DNA of 41,374 nucleotides. It comes from JAFDVL01 sp043736395. GTDB lineage: Bacteria; Acidobacteriota; Blastocatellia; RBC074. The notes beneath the pieces were generated by a model, which was not told the DNA's origin, searched no databases, and saw only the letters and a list, made by a program, of their open reading frames with translations. Positions within the stretch are counted from its first letter, which is position 1. Each line of letters begins with the position of its first letter. This document shows positions 25,501-32,023 of the stretch, piece by piece. A program made the position numbers and the translations under genes. The stretch covers positions 1 to 41,374 of the forward strand of contig JAYTCQ010000357.1 in NCBI GenBank assembly GCA_043736395.1, read 5' to 3'.

Positions 25501-25977
25501 TTATTTGTTAGCACTTAATATCCGCTCAATAATTTCCGTGGTCGAAACTCCCTCCACAAACGGCAAGCTCATTACCTTCCCTCCTGCCGCTTCGACTTCT
25601 TCGCGCCCTATGATTTCGGAAACGCCCCAATCGCCGCCTTTGACTAAAACATCGGGCAACAATTCCGCAATCGTTTCACGCGGAGAAATGTCATCGAAGA
25701 TCATGACATAGTCTACACACGCGAGCGCAGCCATGACTTCGGCGCGTTCATTTTCTTTGAGAATTGGGCGGGAATCGCCCTTTAGAATTTTTACGGCGCG
25801 GTCACTGTTGAGGGCGACGAATAACACGTCTCCGAGTTCGCGTGCCATTTGCATATAGCGCACGTGACCGGGATGCAGAAGGTCAAAACAACCGTTCGTG
25901 AAGACTACGGTTTTATTTTGTGCGCGCAATTTTTCGCGCTCTGATTTTAGTTGGTCGAGAGAAATGACTTTGCCCAT
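25501..25977 (-). CDS. rfaE2: D-glycero-beta-D-manno-heptose 1-phosphate adenylyltransferase
   Basis: It activates heptose 1-phosphate with ATP to ADP-heptose for lipopolysaccharide or other surface glycans. It is the stand-alone version of the C-terminal domain of HldE. Motifs are TNGCFDLLHPGHVRYMQMA, with the nucleotidyltransferase HxGH, and the C-terminal GVSTTEIIERI. I take the ATG at 25977 (MGKVISLDQLK); an earlier in-frame TTG adds only three residues. No kinase domain or gmhA is in the window, so those steps must be encoded elsewhere. It is followed by a small gene and mfd, and preceded by a 37-codon ORF with a sigma-54-like promoter that could also serve rfaE2. Confidence 0.94.
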   Translation of the reverse strand: MGKVISLDQLKSEREKLRAQNKTVVFTNGCFDLLHPGHVRYMQMARELGDVLFVALNSDRAVKILKGDSRPILKENERAEVMAALACVDYVMIFDDISPRETIAELLPDVLVKGGDWGVSEIIGREEVEAAGGKVMSLPFVEGVSTTEIIERILSANK

Positions 25978-26026
25978 AAAGGGCAATCTTAGTTGATAGC
26001 GGTTGCCTCGTACAAGCCAGCCTTAT

Positions 26027-26140
26027 TTATTGTAAACAAACTAAAGTGAAGATTGCCAAAAGTCCGAGGTTGATGCCAACCAGGAAGACAGTCAGGATTG
26101 TTTCTTCTTTTTTCTGTTGTTCTTTGCTGATTCCAAACAT
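26027..26140 (-). CDS. 37-aa single-pass membrane peptide
   Basis: The frame MFGISKEQQKKEET is followed by a hydrophobic helix (ILTVFLVGINLGLLAIFTLV) and CLQ at the end. A GGAG lies 7 nt upstream of the ATG. Residues 1-14 are charged and the next 20 are hydrophobic, as expected for a small membrane protein with a cytoplasmic N-terminus. A sigma-54 promoter motif (26181-26197) places the transcript start about 30 nt before the ATG. The stop lies about 50 nt before rfaE2, so the two may be co-transcribed. I recognise no family; function is unknown. Confidence 0.7.
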   Translation of the reverse strand: MFGISKEQQKKEETILTVFLVGINLGLLAIFTLVCLQ

Positions 26141-26180
26141 TGTGAACTCCAATTGAAAAGGGGAACTTATTTTGGAGTTT

Positions 26181-26197
26181 TGCAAAGATTGTGCCAG
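26181..26197 (-). promoter_or_regulatory. Sigma-54 (RpoN) promoter
   Basis: The minus strand reads CTGGCACAATCTTTGCA. The CTGGCAC box, the 5-nt gap and the TTGCA box agree with the -24/-12 consensus YTGGCACG-N4-TTGCW except for one base. It lies about 40 nt upstream of the start codon of the 37-codon membrane peptide. No activator gene is visible in the window. Confidence 0.7.
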
Positions 26198-26309
26198 CTT
26201 ATGAAATTGCGAGAAATCCTGGATTTACTGGGAAAATTTGAGGTAAGTGATTTTTATCTGAGACAATCTGCGCACCAAATGAGAAAGTTTGTCACACCTT
26301 TTCGTGTAA

Positions 26310-27380
26310 TCATTCTGTCGGCGCGCGATAGCCTGGTTTGGTTTTTGCCGTCAGGCCTGGCTTTTTCATTTCAATTTTTATGGTACGCCACTTTCCATCG
26401 CGCTTCTCGTTGGTTGGATAGTATCCGATGGAATATTGCGTGCGCAGCTCTGCCGCAATTTGCGAATAGGCAGGTTCAAGTTCTGCGAGACGTTTGCACG
26501 GATAAACTTTTCCTCCGGTCTGTGAAGCAAACTCTCGTAATTCTTTTCTGGCTGATTCGTACAGGCGACGATTGATCTGCATTCGTTCTAATCGTGATAA
26601 TTCGCAGTGATCTTCATATCGGGAATCGTCCAGGCCTTCGGCATATTCAGTAACATATTTTTTGAGCTGCTTTCTGGAAAAGTGAAAACTTTTTTCGTCT
26701 TCACAGTTGCGCATCATTCCGGCTTCTGTGGTGGCTTCGGTATTTACTTCAAGAAAATATGCGGTGACATTTGAGCGTTCCATTTCTGGCAATATTTCGT
26801 CAAAAGTTGCTGCTCCTACTGAGTCCACGCCATCAGTTAAGACGATCACTGCTTTGCGTCCCTGCACTTTACTGAGCACCTCGTTAAGCGTGATTTGGAG
26901 GGCATCATAGAATGACGTTCCCGTTCCAGGTTGCAGAAAATCTATCGCGCTTTCGATTTTTTCCCGATCTAAAGTTAACTCTTCCATGACAGTGACTCTT
27001 TGATTTAACTCGACTATGGCGATTCGATCTTGCGGACGCAGCTCATTCAAAAAACGCCTGGCAGCTTTTTTCATTAAGTCCACTTCATCTCTGGCACTGC
27101 CTGAAGTGTCTATCATTAGCACGAGATTAAAAGGGCTTTCGGTGGAGGCGAAATTTTCAACTTTTTGTTTCACGCCATCTTCGTAAATCACAAAGTCCTG
27201 CGCGGTAAGTCCGGCAATATTTTTGGACGAAGTTTTACTATTAATATTTACTTCAATCGAAACTAAACTGGTATTTAGTTTCAGAATTTCAGGTTCTTGT
27301 TTATTATCCTGAGCCTGTAAATTTAGTAATGCCGTAAGCATTATTGAAATCGTTAGTAAATATTGTAGCGTTAATTTCAT
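26310..27380 (-). CDS. Exported VWFA-related Acidobacterial domain protein
   Basis: The 356-residue product has a signal peptide (about 1-23, ending LQAQ) and the preceding segment LTAQDFVIYEDGVKQKVENF. A VWA domain follows with MIDAS residues in MIDTSGSA (DxSxS at 91-95), a TGTSFYDAL loop and VLTDGVD. A C-terminal AELRTQYSIGYYPTNEKRDG segment ends the protein. This order is the hallmark of the family named after Acidobacteria and supports the assignment of the organism. VWA domains bind protein partners through a divalent metal; the partner here is unknown. I use the ATG at 27380, because AAAGGA lies 9 nt upstream and it starts a proper signal peptide; the upstream extension has neither. It is divergent from the heptosyltransferase-like gene. 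Confidence 0.92.
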   Translation of the reverse strand: MKLTLQYLLTISIMLTALLNLQAQDNKQEPEILKLNTSLVSIEVNINSKTSSKNIAGLTAQDFVIYEDGVKQKVENFASTESPFNLVLMIDTSGSARDEVDLMKKAARRFLNELRPQDRIAIVELNQRVTVMEELTLDREKIESAIDFLQPGTGTSFYDALQITLNEVLSKVQGRKAVIVLTDGVDSVGAATFDEILPEMERSNVTAYFLEVNTEATTEAGMMRNCEDEKSFHFSRKQLKKYVTEYAEGLDDSRYEDHCELSRLERMQINRRLYESARKELREFASQTGGKVYPCKRLAELEPAYSQIAAELRTQYSIGYYPTNEKRDGKWRTIKIEMKKPGLTAKTKPGYRAPTE

Positions 27381-27393
27381 TCCAGAAAATCCT

Positions 27394-27422
27394 TTGGAAT
27401 CTTGAGCCAGTTTCATTATACC
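27394..27422. promoter_or_regulatory. Overlapping divergent promoters
   Basis: Plus strand: TTGGAA (27394-27399), a 17-bp spacer and TATACC (27417-27422), about 40 nt before the ATG of the heptosyltransferase-like gene. Minus strand: TATAAT (complement of 27415-27420) lies about 35 nt before the VWA ATG; its -35 is unclear. The two -10 elements overlap, so the genes may compete for polymerase. Confidence 0.4.
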
Positions 27423-27464
27423 GCATCGCCTGTTTTCAGGTATCAATGTTATAGTTTTTCCCTG

Positions 27465-28958
27465 ATGAATTCAGAAAATATCCAGCAAGCCGCGCATGAC
27501 GATTTATCGAAATACAGAGAACAACTACATCAATTTTCATCGTCTCAAGTTCTCTCTTTTGCTAATCGTGCTGTTAGTAATTTTTTTGAATATCATTCGT
27601 CAACCGGACTTATTCTTCGTGACACGATCGAGCTTTTATGTGAAATAAATTGTCATCCCGATCCTGATGTTTCTCAGTTGGGCTTACAGGCTTTGTTTCC
27701 TAACCTGATCGAAAAGCTTAATGATTCTTTTGATCCGGCATTGTGCGAAATTTACGACCGTGTCTTTGCTCAGGTTATTTCTTTCTATCGGCATTTGCCT
27801 GAAATGAAACGCTTTGATGAAGCGTTGTGTAACTTCAATTTACCTGACGAAGAATTCCTACTTACTCGTAAAAGAAATCTTATTAGTAAAACTCACTCTC
27901 TTTCTAACGAACTGCCGCTTAAGAAGATTCTTTTTTTATCGCGCGTCACAATTGGAGCTGACGTCGCCATCACTTCTGTTTTGATGGCGCATTTACAAAA
28001 AGTTTTCCCTGGTGCTGAATTGGTTTTGCTTGGTTCTCATAAATTACAGGAGCTATATGGTGGCGACGAAAACGTTCGTATTCATGAAATTAATTATGGA
28101 CGTGGGGCTACTTTAAATTCTCGTTTACTGAATTGGTTGAATGTTGTAGAGGTTGTAGATAAGGAACTTGAAGGGCTTCACTCAAATCAATTTTGTGTGA
28201 TTGATCCTGATTCTCGTTTATCGCAGCTTGGTTTACTTCCGATCTGTGGGGGCGAGGCTAATTATTTTTTCTTTGAAACCCGTAGTTTTCAAAGTGAAGG
28301 TCATTTTTCAGTAGGTCAACTTTCATCCATTTGGGTAAATAAAATTTGTGATTCCCTTCCAATCAGCTTTCCCTTTCTTGATCTTCCTGAGCCTCAAAAA
28401 TCAATTGGCAATTTTGTTACTTCTCATCTTAAGCGTCCGATAATATCTTTGAGTTTTGGAGTGGGCGGTAATGAAGAGAAACGAATTAATTATAATTTTG
28501 AAGTTGAATTGGTTCGCTCACTTTTAAAATTTTATACGGTTATTGTTGATTCTGGCTTTTCGTCTGCTGAACTTTCCCAGTCTGAAGAATTGGCGTCTGT
28601 GTTTCGTTCCGAAGGAATTCAGGTTCTCCAACTTGCAGAAGATTCATATTTTCATTTCTCTGATAAAGATTTTATGAATCAGCAAATTATTTTTTGGAAG
28701 GGGGGGATCGGTTCTTTTGCTTCGCTCATATCCTGTTCCGATCAATATTTGGGATACGATTCCTCTGGTCAGCACATTGCAGCGGCTCTCGGCGTTCCTG
28801 TTATGGCGATTTTTACCAATTCAGGTTCTTCAGTATTTAATCAACGCTGGCAACCTTGGGGAAGATCAAACCGTGTTTCTATTTTTGCTTTAACGGATCA
28901 TTCCTCATTAGACACTTCTCAACTTGTTTCTTTGGTGTTAGCTCGTCTTTTACCTTAA
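27465..28958 (+). CDS. Heptosyltransferase-like (GT9) protein
   Basis: I take the ATG at 27465 (MNSENIQQ), which gives 497 residues; the 21-codon upstream extension has no support. The C-terminal two thirds have the GT-B fold of the ADP-heptose:LPS heptosyltransferase family: KKILFLSRVTIGADVAITSV (the 'G D.l..tP.l' entry), VFPGAELVLLG, and the donor-site-like YLGYDSSGQHIAAALGVPVM ('DSG..HlAaalg.P'). An N-terminal helical extension of about 140 residues is not part of standard GT9 enzymes. The classical catalytic Asp after 'GA-D' in the first loop (IGADVAIT) is present. The acceptor is unknown. A terminator and a promoter flank it, so it is probably transcribed alone. Confidence 0.75.
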   Translation: MNSENIQQAAHDDLSKYREQLHQFSSSQVLSFANRAVSNFFEYHSSTGLILRDTIELLCEINCHPDPDVSQLGLQALFPNLIEKLNDSFDPALCEIYDRVFAQVISFYRHLPEMKRFDEALCNFNLPDEEFLLTRKRNLISKTHSLSNELPLKKILFLSRVTIGADVAITSVLMAHLQKVFPGAELVLLGSHKLQELYGGDENVRIHEINYGRGATLNSRLLNWLNVVEVVDKELEGLHSNQFCVIDPDSRLSQLGLLPICGGEANYFFFETRSFQSEGHFSVGQLSSIWVNKICDSLPISFPFLDLPEPQKSIGNFVTSHLKRPIISLSFGVGGNEEKRINYNFEVELVRSLLKFYTVIVDSGFSSAELSQSEELASVFRSEGIQVLQLAEDSYFHFSDKDFMNQQIIFWKGGIGSFASLISCSDQYLGYDSSGQHIAAALGVPVMAIFTNSGSSVFNQRWQPWGRSNRVSIFALTDHSSLDTSQLVSLVLARLLP

Positions 28959-28990
28959 CCTGTTTAATTAGTTTAATTATTTTAGTTGGC

Positions 28991-29011
28991 TGTGGAAAAG
29001 ATTGTGGAAAA
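28991..29011. promoter_or_regulatory. Pair of DnaA-box-like sites
   Basis: Two TGTGGAAAA sequences (28991-28999 and 29003-29011) lie 12 bp apart in the same orientation. Each is the reverse complement of TTTTCCACA, the variant that appears three times in oriC. They sit in the gap between the heptosyltransferase-like gene and the bactofilin gene. Confidence 0.4.
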
Positions 29012-29044
29012 CTTTTCTTTATTTGCTTTAGGTAGTTATAAACC

Positions 29045-29072
29045 TAAAAGCGGCAATAGTTTGCCGCTTTTA
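29045..29072. terminator. Bidirectional terminator
   Basis: TAAAAGCGGCAA (29045-29056) pairs perfectly with TTGCCGCTTTTA (29061-29072) around a TAGT loop. With A- and T-runs at its base it works both ways, between the plus-strand heptosyltransferase-like gene and the bactofilin stop. Confidence 0.85.
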
Positions 29073-29105
29073 TCTGCTTTGAGTGAACTGTTTAAAATAA
29101 ATAAG

Positions 29106-29516
29106 TTAATCGTTGAATTCAGCCTTGGTAGAATTCTCGCGACCTGTCATATGACATTTACCATCAAAGAGTGCGCCGTGTTCGATTATTAAAGCTGCCG
29201 TATAAACATCTCCGTATATCTTTCCAGTCGGGTGAATCTCTACTTTATTTTTTGCAGTTACTGGACCTTCAATTGTTCCGCTCACTGAAACCGTCCCTAC
29301 TTCGATTGACGCTTTAATGACTCCTCTTTCCCCTACCAGCAAAGTTCCCGATTCTGAAATTATTTTCCCTGACACCGCACCGTCTACTCTGAGCATATCT
29401 CTAAATGTTAGTTCACCATTGATCTCAGTTCCTTCTCCCAAAAATCCCCTTAGATCACTGGGGGGGGCTTCGGTTGAAGAGAGATTTGAGGTGGAAGAAG
29501 ACTTACCAAATTTCAT
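29106..29516 (-). CDS. Bactofilin
   Basis: Bactofilins polymerise into cytoskeletal filaments that are involved in cell shape, polarity or chromosome segregation. The 136-residue product has a short disordered N-terminus rich in Ser, then the right-handed beta-helix domain (FLGEGTEINGELTFRDMLRV with DGAVSGKI, then EGPVTAKNKVEIHPTGKIYGDV) typical of DUF583. AAGGA lies about 9 nt upstream. It is the last gene of the parA-parB unit (34 nt after parB). In Myxococcus, bactofilins work with the ParABS system, so a similar link is plausible here but is inferred from position only. Confidence 0.93.
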   Translation of the reverse strand: MKFGKSSSTSNLSSTEAPPSDLRGFLGEGTEINGELTFRDMLRVDGAVSGKIISESGTLLVGERGVIKASIEVGTVSVSGTIEGPVTAKNKVEIHPTGKIYGDVYTAALIIEHGALFDGKCHMTGRENSTKAEFND

Positions 29517-29550
29517 CGTATTATCCTTTATTGTTATTAATTTTAGATAT

Positions 29551-30474
29551 TTATAATTCGCTGTTTAATTCTTGACTGGTGACATCAGTTCTCCGCATCA
29601 GGATCGAATATATTCGATCCAATTCATTGGCTGAACTGAAATCTATGCTTATTTTTCCGCCTTTAGAGCTAATTTGAATTTTTACCTGAGTGCCCAGAAA
29701 TCTTTTTAATTTTAGCTCTGCTGCGCGGATGTTAGCATCATTCCTAATAACAGTCGAATCCGTTTCAGATTCAGATTTTGAAATCGCTTTCTGCTGTACA
29801 GCGCGTTCTGTCTCACGCACGGACATTTTTTTGTCAATTACTTCCTGGGCCAGTTTGGCTTGCAATTCCTGTGATTCTAAACCAAGGATGGCCCTTGCGT
29901 GACCCATTGAGATTTTTTCCGTTTCGACCATTCTTTGGACGCTTTCCGGCAACTTTAACAACCTGACATAATTGGCCACTGATGAACGGTCTTTCCCTAC
30001 GCGTTTGGCAACTTCTTCCTGAGTTAAATCCAAAGTTGTGACCAATCGTTGATATGCTAAGGCTTCTTCTATAGGATTCAATTCCTGCCTCTGAATATTT
30101 TCAATCAGAGCGACTTCCAGGATTTTATCATCTTCCATTTCTCTGATAACAGAGCTAATCCTTTGTAATCCAGCAACTTGCGAAGCACGCCACCTTCTTT
30201 CACCGGCAATTAATTGATACCGCCCATTATCTTTTCGGCGTACTAGGATGGGTTGAACTAACCCATTTTCTTTGATTGATTGTGCTAGTTCTGCTAATTT
30301 TTCTTGTGTGAAAGTTGTTCTTGGCTGGTGGGGATTTGGGTCAATAAGATCAATCTCAATATCTTTTAACTCTTCCTTTTTATTATCGGTAGTACCATAA
30401 GGGGCGGCATTGCTATTGTTCGAAGAGTCTGAGAGTAATGCGCTCAGTCCTCTACCTAATGCTTTTCTGGTCAT
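29551..30474 (-). CDS. parB: Chromosome-partitioning protein ParB
   Basis: ParB is a CTP-dependent clamp that loads at parS sites and spreads along the origin region. The product has the ParA-interacting start RKALGRGLSALL, the N-terminal CTP-binding domain (PNPHQPRTTF, ENGLVQPILVRR, then GERRWRASQVAGL), a HTH domain (TQEEVAKRVGKDRSSVANYVR), and a C-terminal dimerisation domain. The length of 307 residues is usual. Its start codon lies 23 nt inside the end of parA, as in most par operons. Candidate parS sites lie just upstream of parA. Confidence 0.97.
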   Translation of the reverse strand: MTRKALGRGLSALLSDSSNNSNAAPYGTTDNKKEELKDIEIDLIDPNPHQPRTTFTQEKLAELAQSIKENGLVQPILVRRKDNGRYQLIAGERRWRASQVAGLQRISSVIREMEDDKILEVALIENIQRQELNPIEEALAYQRLVTTLDLTQEEVAKRVGKDRSSVANYVRLLKLPESVQRMVETEKISMGHARAILGLESQELQAKLAQEVIDKKMSVRETERAVQQKAISKSESETDSTVIRNDANIRAAELKLKRFLGTQVKIQISSKGGKISIDFSSANELDRIYSILMRRTDVTSQELNSEL

Positions 30475-31228
30475 TTTCCATTACCTCTTTCGCTAAATTG
30501 ATATAACTTTCGGCACCTTTTGACTTTATATCGTAAAGAATTATTGGTTTTCCATAACTTGGAGCTTCAGCTAACCTGATATTCCTTGGAATCATGGTAT
30601 TTAATACCTGAGTTCCCAAGAAATCCCTTAAATCGGATACAACTTGATTCGCGAGGTTGGTTCTTTCATCATACATTGTTAATAAAAAGCCTTGTATTGC
30701 CAAATTTGGATTTAACCCACGACGTATTCTCACTAGTGTGTCCCAAAGCTCCGTTACTCCCTCAAGCGCGAAATATTCACATTGAATCGGCACCAGGATT
30801 GAATCTGCGGCAGTTAAGGCGTTGAGAGTTAATAATCCAAGACTTGGCGGGCAATCAATCAAGATATAGTCAAAATCATTTCTGATTTCTTCCAGAAGTT
30901 CCTTAAGTTTGAATTCCCTGTTCTCAAAATCTACTAATTCAACCTCCGCACCCGCCAAATTCCTGTCAGATGGCACTACTTTAAGAAATTCCAGCTCAGT
31001 TCCTAGGATTACATTGCGAATAGGCTCGTTTACGATCAAGCAGTGATAAAGCCCTCGTTTAAATGATCCCTTCTTGATACCACAACCACTGGTTGCGTTT
31101 CCTTGTGGGTCAAGATCAATTAAAAGTGTCTTTTTTTCAGCTGCTGCTAACGAAGCACAAAGATTAATTGCAGTGGTTGTTTTACCTACACCACCCTTTT
31201 GATTTGAGATTGCGATTATTTTACCCAT
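30452..31228 (-). CDS. parA: Chromosome-partitioning ATPase ParA (Soj)
   Basis: ParA is a dimerising, DNA-binding ATPase that moves ParB-parS complexes. It has the deviant Walker A KGGVGKTTT in IIAISNQKGGVGKTT, LLIDLDPQGNATSG, and the Walker B DYILIDCPPSLGLLT. I use the ATG at 31228 (MGKIIA), the usual family start; a GTG two codons upstream is an alternative. It overlaps parB by 23 nt. The 150-bp gap upstream holds two parS-like palindromes, and rsmG lies before it in the same direction. Confidence 0.97.
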   Translation of the reverse strand: MGKIIAISNQKGGVGKTTTAINLCASLAAAEKKTLLIDLDPQGNATSGCGIKKGSFKRGLYHCLIVNEPIRNVILGTELEFLKVVPSDRNLAGAEVELVDFENREFKLKELLEEIRNDFDYILIDCPPSLGLLTLNALTAADSILVPIQCEYFALEGVTELWDTLVRIRRGLNPNLAIQGFLLTMYDERTNLANQVVSDLRDFLGTQVLNTMIPRNIRLAEAPSYGKPIILYDIKSKGAESYINLAKEVMENDQKSIR

Positions 31229-31306
31229 ATTCACCGACTTTTCTGGCTATTTATTAACGAAATTGAAATTAGCATAAGTTTTGAGAGATGAAAAGACTGG
31301 CAGGTT

Positions 31307-31322
31307 TGTTGCACGTGAAACG
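31307..31322. promoter_or_regulatory. parS site 1
   Basis: TGTTGCACGTGAAACG matches the canonical 16-bp parS (TGTTTCACGTGAAACA) in 14 of 16 positions, including the full CACGTG core. It lies between rsmG and parA. Confidence 0.8.
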
Positions 31323-31374
31323 GACTTAGAATTTAATAGTTATTCTCTAATATACGGTTTTTATACGCTGTGAT

Positions 31375-31390
31375 TGTTTCACGTGCAACT
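31375..31390. promoter_or_regulatory. parS site 2
   Basis: TGTTTCACGTGCAACT matches parS in 14 of 16 positions. It overlaps the rsmG stop codon (TGA), about 68 bp from parS site 1, so both are beside parA. Confidence 0.8.
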
Positions 31391-32023
31391 TGAAATAGAA
31401 ATTATTAATTTATCCGTTGATTTAGGGATTTTATTTGTGGTTGTTTGACGATTTGAGGAAGTGAGTAAATTTTGAGTGTTAATGAGCAATTCCGAAGTGC
31501 CGAGTAAAAGTGTAAGCTTGCTATCGTTTGTACTTACCAGGATTTTTGGAAGCAGATGTTTTAAGTCGTCCAAGGCGCGAGAAGTGATGCAGGATTCTGG
31601 CGAAAAAGGCGGGAGTGATTCAAATCTTTCATTAAGAACCTTAATATTTGATATTTTGAGCAGATGGATTACTTCTTTTAGAAAGATGGACTTCTTTTTG
31701 TTAGCTTCGATAAGGAATATCTGCGATTCAGGCCGAATAATAGCTATTGGGATTCCCGGTACCCCAAGTCCTGATCCTATGTCCCAAATCTCTTGAATGG
31801 ATGAGGGGATGAATGTTTCAGCAAAGAGTGATTCGAGGATGTGTTTTTGGGCGAAATCAACCGGTTCGACGATAGTTGTGAGAGGAATATACTCATTCCA
31901 TTTCAGAACGGCTTTATAATAGAGGCCAAATTTTTCAATGCTTGAACTTGTTAAGGGCTTGTGCTCGAAATTCTTGGAATTGGTAAGTTCGTAAGTGAAC
32001 TTTGATAATTGATCGGGTTTCAT
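31379..32023 (-). CDS. rsmG: 16S rRNA (guanine-527-N7)-methyltransferase RsmG (GidB)
   Basis: RsmG methylates G527 of 16S rRNA using S-adenosylmethionine. The 214-residue protein has the Rossmann methyltransferase motif IWDIGSGLGVPGIPIAI, the preceding QKHILESLF element and the post-motif SCITSRALDDLKHLL. It starts with a 4-nt overlap of the mnmG stop (ATGA), which is translational coupling. Its stop codon lies inside a parS-like site. Confidence 0.95.
   Translation of the reverse strand: MKPDQLSKFTYELTNSKNFEHKPLTSSSIEKFGLYYKAVLKWNEYIPLTTIVEPVDFAQKHILESLFAETFIPSSIQEIWDIGSGLGVPGIPIAIIRPESQIFLIEANKKKSIFLKEVIHLLKISNIKVLNERFESLPPFSPESCITSRALDDLKHLLPKILVSTNDSKLTLLLGTSELLINTQNLLTSSNRQTTTNKIPKSTDKLIISISSCT

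Noticed and set aside
26117..26575. Plus-strand ORF covering the VWA 3' end
   Set aside because: It is antisense to the VWA gene and overlaps the sigma-54 promoter and the small peptide gene.
28986..29192. Plus-strand ORF after the heptosyltransferase-like gene
   Set aside because: It spans the bidirectional terminator and the end of bactofilin in antisense, with no domain or ribosome-binding site.
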